64,000 nucleotides of DNA from Blautia pseudococcoides (GCF_001689125.2 NZ_CP015405.2:1455001-1519000); one strand, 5' to 3'. Shown: positions 44,868-54,246, counted from the stretch's first letter. The notes: generated by a model from the sequence alone, not told the origin. Numbers and translations are program-made.

Positions 44868-47536
44868 CTGTTCTTCAGCTTGTTCTGAAGTTTATAAATT
44901 GTGTTCAATGCGTCAATTGGCGTCAAATTAGAAACATTAATATTTTTCAGTTCCTCCAGCACATCGTCATCCTTTACCGTATCAAACAGGGAAATCTGCT
45001 CCAAATCCAATTCATCCAAATGTACCTGAGGTTTTGTCTTGGTCTTTTTGTTTTCCGATGCTATATCCTTCACTGCTGCCGTAATGTCAGCGCTGACCAG
45101 TTCCTCAACCAGTTCTTTTGCCCGCTCTATGACAATATCCGGCACACCGGCCAATTTTGCCACCTGAATGCCGTAGCTCTTATCAGCTCCGCCTTTTACG
45201 ATTTTACGCAGAAAGACAATGTCATCTCCCCGCTCTTTCACGGCAATACAATAATTGTTCACACCGGCCAGTTTTCCCTCCAGCTCAGTCAGTTCATGAT
45301 AATGGGTGGCAAAAAGTGTCTTTGCACCTAATATTTTTGTGTTGCTGATATATTCAATAACTGCCCATGCAATGGAGAGACCGTCAAAGGTACTGGTACC
45401 GCGTCCAATCTCATCCAGGATCAAAAGGCTTCTGGCGGTGGCGTTGCGCAGAATGTTAGCCACCTCTGTCATCTCCACCATAAAGGTACTCTGGCCGCTT
45501 GCCAGATCGTCCGAGGCTCCCACGCGGGTGAATATCCGGTCCGCAATGCCGATGTCTGCCTTCTCCGCCGGAACAAAGGAACCAATCTGCGCCATCAGGA
45601 CAATCAGGGCTGTCTGCCGCATATAAGTCGATTTACCTGCCATGTTTGGGCCTGTGATGACGGATACCCGGTTCTTATTGTTGTCCAGATACGTGTCATT
45701 TGGGATAAACATATCATTTGGGATCATTTTTTCCACCACCGGATGGCGTCCGTTTTTGATGTCGATGATTCCTTTGGTGTTGATCTTCGGGCGGACAAAA
45801 TTATTCCTGGAAGCCACCAAAGCCAGGGAAATATAGGTATCCAGCTTGGCGATAGCCTTGGCGGTCCGCTGGATACGCTCCACCTCTCTGGAAATGGTAT
45901 TTCTTACGTTCACAAAAAGCTCGTATTCCAAAGCGTAGAGTTTATCCTCTGCACCCAGGATCATATCTTCCAGTTCTTTCAGCCTGGGCGTGATATAGCG
46001 CTCCGCATTGGTAAGCGTCTGTTTTCTTGTATAGTGATCCGGCACCATATCTTTGAAGGAATTTGTGACCTCAAGATAGTAGCCGAAAACCTTGTTGTAT
46101 TTAATTTTCAGATTGCGGATACCGGTTTTTTCCCTCTCCTGGGCTTCCAGCTCGGCAAGCCAGGATTTCCCCTTTGTCTTAGCCTCCCGGAAATGGTCTA
46201 CATTTTCATTATAACCATCTTTAATGATCCCGCCCTCTTTCATGGCAAGAGGCGGTTCCTCCACAATGGCAGACTCCAGAAGCGTATACAAATCCCTCAG
46301 ATCATCCATATCATCATAAATACACTGCATCTCTTCCGCGGAAAAGCTTTTGACAAGCTGTTTGATATACGGGATCATGGAGATGGAGGATTTGAAGGAG
46401 ATCATATCCCTTGGATTGGCTGACTGATAGCTGACACGTCCAATAAGACGCTCCATATCGTAAATGGGATTTAAGTATTCCCTGATCTCCTCCCGGTCCA
46501 TTTCCCTGGAATTGATTTCTTCCAGAGCGTCCAGGCGCCGGTTGATGGCATCCTCGTCAATGAGAGGCTGCTCAATAAAGGAACGCAGCATTCTGGCTCC
46601 CATGGCGGTCTTCGTCTTATCCAGCACCCATAAAAGAGAGCCGCGTTTTACCTTCTCACGAAGGGCTTCCGTCAGTTCCAGATTCCGTCTGGAAGAACTG
46701 TCGATCACCATAAAGCGGTCCGTAATGTATGGTGTGATGGCGCGCATGTGCTCCAGGGAATTCTTCTGCGTCTCCAGCAGGTAGGTCAAAAGAGCACCTG
46801 CCCCGATGGTGGCACACTCGTAATCTTTCAGGCCCAGCCCCTCCAGGTTGCCCACATGAAAATGTTCTTTCAGTGTTCTTGTGCATAGGTCATCATCAAA
46901 ATACCAGCTCTCCAGCGGATACAGAGATATGTTCAAACGGTTTTTGATCTCATCAAGATCCACACCACTCATGCAGAAAGCCTCATTACAGATGATTTCC
47001 GCCGGGGAGAACTTGTATACCTCGTCCAGGAGCGTTCTTATTTTATCCACTTCTGTCACCATAAAATCACCGGTGGTCACATCAGCGATGGCAATGCCGA
47101 AACGGTTAGACAGATAGACCACTGCCATAATATAGTTGTTTTTTGTCTCATCAAGAGCCTGGGTATTTAAGTTGGTTCCCGGTGTGACCACACGGATAAC
47201 CTCTCTTCTGACCATGCCCTTGGCTTCTTTGGGGTCCTCCATCTGTTCACAGATAGCCACTTTGTAGCTCTTTGCGACCAAACGGTTTATGTAGACTTCT
47301 GCCGCGTGATAGGGAACGCCGCACATAGGCGCACGCTCCGTAAGTCCGCAGTCCTTACCGGTCAGGGTCAGTTCCAGTTCACGGGATGTGGTGACAGCAT
47401 CGTCAAAAAACATCTCGTAAAAGTCGCCCAGGCGGTAAAATATGATACAGTCTTTATTTTCTTCTTTTGTCTTCACGTAGTGCTGCATCATTGGTGAGAG
47501 TGATGTCACATCCACGTCTTTAAATGTAAGTCCCAT
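44861..47536 (-). CDS. mutS: DNA mismatch recognition protein MutS
   Basis: 891 residues with the N-terminal mismatch domain beginning MMQHYVKTKEENKDCIIFYRLGDFYEMFFDDA (the Phe-x-Glu mismatch wedge is in FYEMF), core and clamp domains, and the ATPase with GPNMAGKST, ILDEIGRGTSTFDG and ATHYHEL. It binds mismatches and recruits MutL. Adjacent to mutL (7-bp overlap) and miaB (6-bp gap). Confidence 0.97.
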   Translation of the reverse strand: MGLTFKDVDVTSLSPMMQHYVKTKEENKDCIIFYRLGDFYEMFFDDAVTTSRELELTLTGKDCGLTERAPMCGVPYHAAEVYINRLVAKSYKVAICEQMEDPKEAKGMVRREVIRVVTPGTNLNTQALDETKNNYIMAVVYLSNRFGIAIADVTTGDFMVTEVDKIRTLLDEVYKFSPAEIICNEAFCMSGVDLDEIKNRLNISLYPLESWYFDDDLCTRTLKEHFHVGNLEGLGLKDYECATIGAGALLTYLLETQKNSLEHMRAITPYITDRFMVIDSSSRRNLELTEALREKVKRGSLLWVLDKTKTAMGARMLRSFIEQPLIDEDAINRRLDALEEINSREMDREEIREYLNPIYDMERLIGRVSYQSANPRDMISFKSSISMIPYIKQLVKSFSAEEMQCIYDDMDDLRDLYTLLESAIVEEPPLAMKEGGIIKDGYNENVDHFREAKTKGKSWLAELEAQEREKTGIRNLKIKYNKVFGYYLEVTNSFKDMVPDHYTRKQTLTNAERYITPRLKELEDMILGAEDKLYALEYELFVNVRNTISREVERIQRTAKAIAKLDTYISLALVASRNNFVRPKINTKGIIDIKNGRHPVVEKMIPNDMFIPNDTYLDNNKNRVSVITGPNMAGKSTYMRQTALIVLMAQIGSFVPAEKADIGIADRIFTRVGASDDLASGQSTFMVEMTEVANILRNATARSLLILDEIGRGTSTFDGLSIAWAVIEYISNTKILGAKTLFATHYHELTELEGKLAGVNNYCIAVKERGDDIVFLRKIVKGGADKSYGIQVAKLAGVPDIVIERAKELVEELVSADITAAVKDIASENKKTKTKPQVHLDELDLEQISLFDTVKDDDVLEELKNINVSNLTPIDALNTIYKLQNKLKNRW

Positions 47537-47542
47537 ATATTG

Positions 47543-49000
47543 TCATCCTACTTTCGTACCCATGTAATAAAATCCTCTGCATTCATCAAGATGCACCTGA
47601 ATCAGGCTTCCGACCAGAGAGGCATCGCCCGGAAAATGCACCAGTGTGTTGTTGGAAAGTCTTCCCGTCATAAGAGATTTATCGTGTTCATTCTGTTCTT
47701 CCACAAGAACCTCCTGTATTGTCCCCGTATCTCTGGACGACATCTCCCTGCCTATGACCTGTACCCTTTTAAGCAGCCGGTCAAAGCGGTCTTTTACGTC
47801 TTCCCCGGAAATCTGGTCTTCCATGACAGCGGCAGGCGTTCCGGTCCTCTTGGAATAGATGAAGGTAAAGGCACTGTCATAGCGGACCTTTTCCACCACA
47901 TCCAAGGTCTCCAGAAAATCCTCCTCCGTCTCGCCGGGAAATCCTACGATAATATCCGTAGTAAGGGAAATATCCGGCACAGCGGCGCGGATTTTTTCCA
48001 CAAGGGCCAGATACTGCTCCTTGTCATATCTTCGGTTCATTCGTTTTAAGATACGGCTGCTGCCTGACTGAAGCGGCAGATGAAGGTGCCTACAGATTTT
48101 TTTGCTGTTCTTCATGACTTCGATCAGCTCGTCCGACAGATCTTTTGGATGGGATGTCATAAAGCGGATGCGGCGAAGTCCTTCAATCTTTTCAATCTCC
48201 TGCAAAAGACCTGCAAACGTCATAGGTTCTTCCAGATTTTTGCCATATGAATTTACATTCTGACCCAGAAGCATAACCTCCACCACACCGTCAGCTACAA
48301 GCTGTTCAATCTCTCTTACAATATCTTTTGGACTTCGGCTTCTCTCCCGGCCGCGCACATAGGGTACAATGCAGTAGCTGCAGAAATTATTGCATCCAAA
48401 CATAATATTGACACCGGATTTAAAGGAATACTTCCGCTCCGCAGGCAAATCCTCCACAATCTTATCGGTATCATTCCAAATATCAATGACCATACGGTCA
48501 GAAGTGAGGGCACTGACGATCAGCTCTGAGAACTTATAAATATTGTGTGTGCCGAATATCAGATTGACAAAAGAATAACTATTTTTCAGCTTCTCCACCA
48601 CGTGAGCCTCCTGCATCATGCAGCCGCAGAGAGCGATCATCATATGGGGATTTTTCTTTTTCTTTGCGTGAAGCTGGCCAAGGCGGCCATATACACGGTG
48701 GTTGGCATTTTCCCGGACCGTGCAGGTATTGAAAATGACAAAGTCTGCATCCTCCTCCTGCTTTTCCACATATCCGATATTCTCCAGCACGCCAACCAGC
48801 TTTTCGGAATCCCTGGCGTTCATCTGGCAGCCGAAAGTATTTACACAGAAAGTCAGGGGCCGCCCCAGAGCTTCGCTTTTTTCCTTCACAAGAGTCCGTG
48901 CTTTTTTCATGAAATAATATTGGCGGTCCGGTTCAAGAACCGGCGCTTCACCGCTTATATCTATATTTCCCAGAATTTCTTCCAAATTTTCCTGATTCAT
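47543..49000 (-). CDS. miaB: tRNA-2-methylthio-N6-dimethylallyladenosine synthase
   Basis: 485 residues from ATG 49000, with GGAAAGG upstream. N-terminal MTTase domain with three Cys (NTFGCQMN, NTCTVRENA, ALCGCMMQ) for the auxiliary cluster; radical SAM CNNFCSYC motif; C-terminal TRAM domain. It adds the methylthio group to i6A37 made by MiaA. The longer in-frame ORF upstream is part of the leader. Confidence 0.95.
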   Translation of the reverse strand: MNQENLEEILGNIDISGEAPVLEPDRQYYFMKKARTLVKEKSEALGRPLTFCVNTFGCQMNARDSEKLVGVLENIGYVEKQEEDADFVIFNTCTVRENANHRVYGRLGQLHAKKKKNPHMMIALCGCMMQEAHVVEKLKNSYSFVNLIFGTHNIYKFSELIVSALTSDRMVIDIWNDTDKIVEDLPAERKYSFKSGVNIMFGCNNFCSYCIVPYVRGRERSRSPKDIVREIEQLVADGVVEVMLLGQNVNSYGKNLEEPMTFAGLLQEIEKIEGLRRIRFMTSHPKDLSDELIEVMKNSKKICRHLHLPLQSGSSRILKRMNRRYDKEQYLALVEKIRAAVPDISLTTDIIVGFPGETEEDFLETLDVVEKVRYDSAFTFIYSKRTGTPAAVMEDQISGEDVKDRFDRLLKRVQVIGREMSSRDTGTIQEVLVEEQNEHDKSLMTGRLSNNTLVHFPGDASLVGSLIQVHLDECRGFYYMGTKVG

Positions 49001-49140
49001 TCCATATCCTTTCCAAATTTGCAACTGTTCAGTATCCTCAACGTTACAGGCAAAATCCATGCAGATTCGCATTTGGAGATGGGATTTTTGCTTGGCTGCT
49101 GAATAGTTACCTCGATTTTATCATCAAAACATTCAGACCT

Positions 49141-49169
49141 ATTTTACTATAACGGATTTTAATTTTCAA
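49141..49169 (-). promoter_or_regulatory. Promoter of the miaB-mutS-mutL-miaA operon
   Basis: TTGAAA (complement of 49164-49169) and TAAAAT (complement of 49141-49146) are 17 bp apart. It predicts a leader of roughly 135 nt before miaB. Good match to consensus; use inferred. Confidence 0.65.
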
Positions 49170-49203
49170 TCATTAAAATTTACATAATATCGAAACAGAA
49201 TAG

Positions 49204-49250
49204 GAAAAAAGGTCGGAATGTATCAAATCTTGTCATACACCCAACCTTTT
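49204..49250 (-). terminator. Intrinsic terminator after the DUF896 gene
   Basis: Reading leftward, AAAAGGTTGGGTGTAT pairs imperfectly with ATACATTCCGACCTTTT around a 9-nt loop, ending in a T run. It lies 23 bp beyond the DUF896 stop and closes the operon that includes proB. Confidence 0.75.
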
Positions 49251-49272
49251 CCTGTGTTCTTTTCTTATAAAA

Positions 49273-49494
49273 TTAATGTTTTGTTTTGAGTCCGTATTTT
49301 TGTCCCAGGTTCGTGACTGTGCCGTCTTTTTCCTGGATATCAATGTTGTCCAGCTGGGAACGCATATTCATGCGGATAGTGGCAATGTACTCTGTGCGGA
49401 GTCTTTTCTGCTCCTCTTTCTCCTCCGGTGTCAGTTCTGTAACTTTAGACTTTCTGGCAAGTTCGTTGATTCTGTCTATCTGTTCCTGGTTCAT
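49273..49494 (-). CDS. DUF896 family protein (YnzC-like)
   Basis: 73 residues, highly charged: two N-terminal helices (IDRINELARKSKV, TPEEKEEQKRLRTEYI) and a short tail, with the DUF896 motif RTEYIATIRMNMRSQLDNI. Bacillus YnzC is in the SOS-linked yneA operon, but members are mostly uncharacterised; no such neighbours occur here. It follows proB by 40 bp. Confidence 0.9.
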   Translation of the reverse strand: MNQEQIDRINELARKSKVTELTPEEKEEQKRLRTEYIATIRMNMRSQLDNIDIQEKDGTVTNLGQKYGLKTKH

Positions 49495-49534
49495 GTAAAT
49501 CTTCTCCTCCTATCTTGTTCTTCAAGGGGCAGCA

Positions 49535-50377
49535 TCAGAGCTTTTGGATGATATCATCCAGATAGAACCCTTCTTTTTTATCTGATAAAAATAAAGTGCC
49601 ATGGTTTCTTCCCTGCATGATCTTATGTATCACATGGAAATCCTCTCCGTTGGCGATCACCATATCAGCACCTGCGCTGGTTGCTATGTGGGCGGCTGTC
49701 AGTTTTGTCGCCATGCCTCCGGTACCCACAGAACTTCCTGTGCTGCCCTTTGCCATTTTCTCCAGGTGGCTGTCAATCTTTTCCACCACCTCAATAAATT
49801 TTGCGTCCGGGTTCTGATTGGGGTCATCGGTAAAGAGCCCGTCAATATCAGACAGCAGGATCAGCATATCGGCGTCCACCAAAGCGGCTACCAACGCGGA
49901 AAGGGTATCATTGTCACCAAATTCAATTTCATCCGTGGAAATGGTGTCATTCTCATTTACAATGGGGATCGCCCCCATATCAAACAGCTTATTGAACGTA
50001 TTTATGGCATTGTTTCTGGTGGCTGCATTGATCATAGTGTATTTTGTCATGAGCACCTGGGCGGCAGTCTGATTGTATTCTGCAAAAAGCTTCTGATAGA
50101 TCATCATAAGCCGGGCTTGCCCCACAGCAGCACAAGCCTGCTTTTCTGCCAGCTCCTCAGGACGCCTGCGAATGCCCATGGCACTTCTTCCCACAGCGAT
50201 GGCACCGGAAGACACTACGATCACATCCTTGCCCTGGTTGTGAAGGTCTGCCAGTTCCCTGACCAGAATTTCCATTTTTGTGAGGTTCAAACGGCCTGTC
50301 TCCTCATGTGTCAGGGAGGAGGAGCCGATTTTTACCACTACTCTTTTTTTATCTTTTAATTTTTCTCTTAAGTTCAT
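49535..50377 (-). CDS. proB: Glutamate 5-kinase
   Basis: 280 residues comprising only the amino-acid kinase domain: KIGSSSLTHEETG, SSGAIAVGRSAMG, NENDTIS and GTGGMATKLTAAHIAT. It phosphorylates glutamate in the first step of proline synthesis. The common C-terminal PUA domain is absent. proA, its usual neighbour, is not in the window. Confidence 0.95.
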   Translation of the reverse strand: MNLREKLKDKKRVVVKIGSSSLTHEETGRLNLTKMEILVRELADLHNQGKDVIVVSSGAIAVGRSAMGIRRRPEELAEKQACAAVGQARLMMIYQKLFAEYNQTAAQVLMTKYTMINAATRNNAINTFNKLFDMGAIPIVNENDTISTDEIEFGDNDTLSALVAALVDADMLILLSDIDGLFTDDPNQNPDAKFIEVVEKIDSHLEKMAKGSTGSSVGTGGMATKLTAAHIATSAGADMVIANGEDFHVIHKIMQGRNHGTLFLSDKKEGFYLDDIIQKL

Positions 50378-50452
50378 TGTTGATCACTCCATAGTTTTCA
50401 TGTCCTCTTATATTACACCATTTTTATGGGTTCGTCCAGAGGGCCTTTTTCT

Positions 50453-50944
50453 TTAGCTGGAATAATTCTCTAGAAAACTGTAAAGCTCATCTGTCCCCAC
50501 GATCTCCTTGCCGCCCAGGACTTCGGCCTGCTCTTGACTTGGAAGCGCCTCAAGGGGAATATCCGTGTATTCAAAGACTTCCTTTCCATCTTCCAGGTAA
50601 ACCACCAGGCTGCCGTTTTCCATACGGATGCAGTAGCGGGTCTCTTCATCAGACGCGGATACGTCCCCCAGCTCCTGCCTCAGTACCACCTGATCGTCTG
50701 CGTAGGAGGATACCCGAAAGCGTTCCTTGACCAGTTTGCCTGTCTCAGAATTAAAAGATTCAAAGACATAATCACTGTCCCTGGAAAACGGATTGGCGGA
50801 GACTTGTTTTCCCATCAAGGCACTCTCCTGCTCCAGACGGTTCATCCGGTCTCTTAAAGAGGAGAGCTGGTAACTCAGGAAAAATCCACAGCTCAGGAAA
50901 AAAATGGCAAATACAAAGCCGATACTATAAAAAATTCTTTTCAT
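50453..50944 (-). CDS. BofC C-terminal-domain-like membrane-anchored protein
   Basis: 163 residues: one N-terminal membrane helix (about 5-27), a short coiled segment (LSSLRDRMNRLEQE), and a C-terminal domain with YCIRMENGSLVVYLEDGK, then EYTDIPLEALP and ELYSFLENYSS. This pattern resembles the BofC C-terminal domain of clostridial proteins. BofC in Bacillus controls a sporulation signalling protease; a sporulation role here is only suggested. The start codon lies in an unusual three-way-junction fold. Possibly co-transcribed with the DUF3048 gene upstream. Confidence 0.62.
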   Translation of the reverse strand: MKRIFYSIGFVFAIFFLSCGFFLSYQLSSLRDRMNRLEQESALMGKQVSANPFSRDSDYVFESFNSETGKLVKERFRVSSYADDQVVLRQELGDVSASDEETRYCIRMENGSLVVYLEDGKEVFEYTDIPLEALPSQEQAEVLGGKEIVGTDELYSFLENYSS

Positions 50945-50999
50945 GAAAGAATCACTCCTTTATTCATATAAACTCTCTATGAATATTAGTATCGGCTTT
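50915..50999 (-). promoter_or_regulatory. Three-way-junction fold around the ribosome site and start codon of the BofC-like gene
   Basis: Three perfect stems are nested. P1 pairs AAAGCCGATACTA (50915-50927) with TAGTATCGGCTTT (50987-50999), 13 bp. P2 pairs TATTCATA (50961-50968) with TATGAATA (50978-50985). P3 pairs ATTCTTT (50934-50940) with AAAGAAT (50946-50952), with the start codon in its 5-nt loop. The SD sequence AAGGAG lies in the unpaired strand between P2 and P3. P1 joins the 5' leader to codons of the membrane helix. Seen in sequence; regulatory role inferred. Confidence 0.55.
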
Positions 51000-51058
51000 T
51001 TTTTCCACTTTATTCAGTTATTCCCTGCATTTTCTAAAGCTCTCAAAAGATTTCCTGC

Positions 51059-52306
51059 TTACTGGACAGGAGCCTCCTCTGCGCCGGTATCTTCCGGTGT
51101 CTCCGCCGGGTTTTCTGTTCCCTGCACCGCGTCCTGGTTTGCTGCTGGGTCGGGATTCTCTGCCGCTTCCGGTGCTGCCGGCTCCGGGCCTGTGATTTCC
51201 ACCTGATCCGCATTGGTATCCTGAATAATACAAATCCAGGTTTTTCCCGGGTTCAGCGTAATTTCATTGCCGCTTGCGTCGTAGTAGTGTGTTGGCGCCC
51301 ATTCGGAATCCTTTTTCCAGGTAATGTCAATGGCCTGGCCTTCAGAGATATATTTACCACTGCCGCCGGACATGACATTAATGTGCAGATAAGCGCTGTC
51401 CTCATAATTTTCCCAGGGGCAATACTGCAGAATCACATTTTTGTAAGCAAGCTGTCCGCTTGTCAGCTCATCAATCTGCGGTTCTCCATACTGAAAACGG
51501 TAGTAGAGTTTTTCCTCCGCATTATAGTCAAACCAGGGGGCATTTACAGAATAGCCGGGCTTTATGGTGGATGCCGGGGTTCCTCCTGCCGGAGCAGCCT
51601 CTTTGCCTACCCACGCGAACTGGAAATGCCCTTTGTAATCCGCAGAATACTCCTGGCTGTAGCCATTGATCTCTATTCCCTTCTGCAGTCCCGCAAAACT
51701 GGTGTAAGCATTGTGGGGTGCCACCCGGTCTGTAGTGCGGTAATAAACCTCTGCCCCATAACCGGAAAGGCCGCTTAAATTATTGACTTCCGGAATCTCC
51801 AGGTAAGGAAGCGCGTAAGCTGCCTGTCCATAATGGGCATAGAGAGCTTCAAACTCCATTGCGTAGAAGATATAATAATCTCTGCAGCTTCTCACGGAAC
51901 CGATTTTTTCCAGATTGTCATAATCTTCAAAAATGCCCATAAGCCTGGTGATGCCACCCTCCACAGGTGCCTCATATACCACACCGGCGTTAGCGATCCC
52001 CGCCTGGGGAACAGCTGCCTGGATGTTGTTCAGCATAACAGCCACAGGTCTTCTCTGGCCTATGGCAGGGCTTACATACTCCCCAGTCAGGTAGCTCTTC
52101 ATCATACCTTCCGGAATCTGCTCTGTCTCCGGCTCTTTGGGCTGCAGGACAATTTCCTTGGCTTCTTCTTTTTCTTCCGGCTTCTCAACTGTCTCCTGCG
52201 GAACCTCTTTTTTCTCAACCTCTTTCTTTTTCCCACAGCCTGCAAGCAGTGTGGATGCACAGACAGCTCCAACCAGCAGCCATGTGAGATATTTTTTTGT
52301 TCTCAT
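51059..52306 (-). CDS. DUF3048 family lipoprotein (YerB-like)
   Basis: 415 residues with a lipoprotein signal peptide (lipobox LLAGC, Cys near residue 24), a Glu/Lys-rich linker, and the two-part DUF3048 region: RRPVAVMLNNIQAAVPQAGI, GSVRSCRDYYIFYAMEFEALYAHYG, and the C-terminal YISEGQAIDITWKK segment. A Pro/Glu/Ala-rich tail ends the protein. It is presumably anchored to the outer membrane leaflet after LspA processing. YerB-type proteins have no proven function. Confidence 0.9.
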   Translation of the reverse strand: MRTKKYLTWLLVGAVCASTLLAGCGKKKEVEKKEVPQETVEKPEEKEEAKEIVLQPKEPETEQIPEGMMKSYLTGEYVSPAIGQRRPVAVMLNNIQAAVPQAGIANAGVVYEAPVEGGITRLMGIFEDYDNLEKIGSVRSCRDYYIFYAMEFEALYAHYGQAAYALPYLEIPEVNNLSGLSGYGAEVYYRTTDRVAPHNAYTSFAGLQKGIEINGYSQEYSADYKGHFQFAWVGKEAAPAGGTPASTIKPGYSVNAPWFDYNAEEKLYYRFQYGEPQIDELTSGQLAYKNVILQYCPWENYEDSAYLHINVMSGGSGKYISEGQAIDITWKKDSEWAPTHYYDASGNEITLNPGKTWICIIQDTNADQVEITGPEPAAPEAAENPDPAANQDAVQGTENPAETPEDTGAEEAPVQ

Positions 52307-52323
52307 AATTTTCCTCCAAATTC

Positions 52324-52818
52324 TTATCTGCGGATGCCCAGTTCATCAAGGATGGATTCCTGTTTTGCTTCCATGACAGCAGCCTCTTTTTCTGACATAT
52401 GGTCATAGCCCATCAGATGCAGCATACTGTGGGCAACCAGAAACGCAAACTCCCGTACAGCTCCATGTCCGTACTGGTCAGCCTGTTCCAGCATTCTTGG
52501 CACTGCGATCATAATATCCCCTAAAATCAGCTCCCCTGTCTCAGGATGGAACGTATCCCCGGACTCCTCAGCAAAGGAGAAATCCCCCGGTGTATCATAA
52601 TCCAGCATGGGGAAGGACAACACATCCGTTACCCTGTCTATCTCCCGGAATTCCCGGTTTGTTCTATGGATATCCTCATCTGTAGTGAGGACCAGGCTCA
52701 CCTCCGCCTCATAAGGGCAGTTCTCAGAATCCAGAGCAGCTTCCACAACCAGCCGGGCAATGGCTTCATAATCAAAATCCACATCCCCGGGATACTCCTT
52801 GTCAATATTCAGTGTCAT
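52324..52818 (-). CDS. ybeY: Endoribonuclease YbeY (rRNA maturation factor)
   Basis: 164 residues with the zinc motif HSMLHLMGYDH and upstream FREIDRVTDVLSFP. YbeY is a metal-dependent RNase involved in 16S rRNA 3'-end maturation and ribosome quality control. It lies downstream of phoH on the same strand, the common order, though two remnants now separate them. Confidence 0.94.
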   Translation of the reverse strand: MTLNIDKEYPGDVDFDYEAIARLVVEAALDSENCPYEAEVSLVLTTDEDIHRTNREFREIDRVTDVLSFPMLDYDTPGDFSFAEESGDTFHPETGELILGDIMIAVPRMLEQADQYGHGAVREFAFLVAHSMLHLMGYDHMSEKEAAVMEAKQESILDELGIRR

Positions 52819-52860
52819 ACATTTTCCTCCCCATTATTCGCTTTCGTAATTATTTCTGCT

Positions 52861-53085
52861 TTATTTATTTCCGCGGCTATGCTGCGGCCTGCCGGATTGT
52901 CCCGGTTTTTTATCAGCCTCCGCTTTTTCAAATGCCTTGACAATATCCTTCACAAGCCGGCTTCTGACCACATCCCGGTTGTTCAGCCGCACAAGGCCGA
53001 TTCCATCAATGGAACCCAGAATAGCGGCACATTTTTTCCGGCCGGATTCCGTGATCTTTGGAAGAGCGATCTGTGTCACATCACA
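52861..53085 (-). pseudogene. Diverged 3' fragment of phoH
   Basis: The frame reads DVTQIALPKITESGRKKCAA then ILGSIDGIGLVRLNNRDVV, colinear with the last ~72 residues of the intact PhoH encoded just upstream (which reads DVTQIDLPKSVDSGLEKCAH), but with many changes and a different tail (QSGRPQHSRGNK). It begins at the DVTQI motif with unrelated sequence before it and lacks Walker motifs, so it cannot be a working ATPase. Divergence argues against a fresh tandem duplication; recombination with a foreign phoH is an option. Confidence 0.75.
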
Positions 53086-53159
53086 GGATGTCCCATAAGA
53101 TTCCCAACGTACTCATAATATTCATCCATGAATCCCATGTTTATTCCCGTATAGGCCAT
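53076..53159 (-). pseudogene. 27-residue ORF resembling the N-terminus of an HD-domain protein
   Basis: After the phoH stop an ATG opens MAYTGINMGFMDEYYEYVGN then LMGHPVM, which resembles the start of HD-domain phosphohydrolase genes often found in such clusters. It ends at a stop where the phoH-like fragment begins (3-bp overlap of features). It looks like a gene start cut by the same recombination. The HD assignment is tentative. Confidence 0.35.
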
Positions 53160-53191
53160 GATAATAACTGCTTCCTGTTTCGTTATTATCC

Positions 53192-54199
53192 TTACCTCTT
53201 CTTTCGGGGTGATCGTGAAAACTGGTTTCGCTTCTCTTTCTCTGCTTCAGCTTTTTCAAAAGCCTTTACGATATCTCTTACAATCTTGTTTCGGACCACA
53301 TCGCGGTTAGTTAATCGAATGACGCCAATGCCATCAATTGAGCCGAGAATGTGTGCACATTTCTCCAGTCCGGAATCGACTGACTTCGGAAGGTCGATCT
53401 GCGTTACGTCGCCTGTCAAGACCATCTTGGAACCTTCACCTAATCGAGTCAGCGCCATCTTTAAAGTAGACAGGGACGCGTTTTGGCTTTCGTCGATCAG
53501 TAACCTACAATGGGATAATGTGCGTCCGCGCATGTAGGCCAGAGGCGCTATTTCGATTGTTCCACGTTCGCGAAGCTTTTCTGCCTTTTCTGCACCATAC
53601 ATATCAAATAGTGCATCATACAGGGGACGCAGATATGGATCTACCTTCTGGGCCAAGTCACCCGGCAGGAATCCCAGGCGTTCTTCACCTGCTTCAATGG
53701 CCGGGCGGCTCATAATGATTCGTTCAATCTTGCCCTCTTGTAATTCCTGGACTGCCTGCGCCACAGCCAGATAAGTTTTGCCTGTGCCGGCAGGGCCTAT
53801 ACAGATTGTTACAGCATTTTCGCGCAAAGCTTTTACATAATTTTTTTGTCCAATCGTTTTACAACGGATCGGCTGCCCTTTATGGGCGATGGTAACCACA
53901 TCTCCCAGCATCACCTTATTTGTTTCCTCCAGGTCACCATCTGCTGCGTCTTCAATCAATCGGTAGATGACGTCCTCATTGATCGTCTCCCCGCTTCCAT
54001 GAAGCTGCAGAAGGGACTGAAGTACTTTTAACGCATATTTGACATTCTTATCGGACTCGCCTTTGATTTCAATTTTTGAATCCCGCATTCCTATATAAAC
54101 AGATAAGGCCTTCTCTATGACCCGAATAAACTGATCATGAGTGCCGAAAAGGGCCTGCTGTTGTTCTATGGTATTTAACTCAAGCTGTTCTGTCTGCAA
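53192..54199 (-). CDS. phoH: PhoH family ATPase (YbeZ)
   Basis: 335 residues with GPAGTGKT (Walker A), LLIDESQN (Walker B) and the TGDVTQIDLP sensor. PhoH/YbeZ proteins are RNA-associated ATPases partnering YbeY. I place the start at TTG 54199 because the strong promoter predicts transcription from about 54240, and GAGG lies just upstream; the TTG at 54241 would leave no leader. The N-terminal RNA-binding-like part covers about residues 1-110. Confidence 0.92.
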   Translation of the reverse strand: MQTEQLELNTIEQQQALFGTHDQFIRVIEKALSVYIGMRDSKIEIKGESDKNVKYALKVLQSLLQLHGSGETINEDVIYRLIEDAADGDLEETNKVMLGDVVTIAHKGQPIRCKTIGQKNYVKALRENAVTICIGPAGTGKTYLAVAQAVQELQEGKIERIIMSRPAIEAGEERLGFLPGDLAQKVDPYLRPLYDALFDMYGAEKAEKLRERGTIEIAPLAYMRGRTLSHCRLLIDESQNASLSTLKMALTRLGEGSKMVLTGDVTQIDLPKSVDSGLEKCAHILGSIDGIGVIRLTNRDVVRNKIVRDIVKAFEKAEAEKEKRNQFSRSPRKKR

Positions 54200-54246
54200 A
54201 TACCTTACCTCGCTTTCTTTTTCCTGGGGCGGAAAGCCCAAATTTT

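Noticed and set aside
45743..46423. 226-residue ORF antisense to mutS
   Set aside because: Shadow frame within mutS with no supporting features.
49601..50359. 252-residue ORF antisense to proB
   Set aside because: Shadow frame; proB motifs on the other strand are unambiguous.
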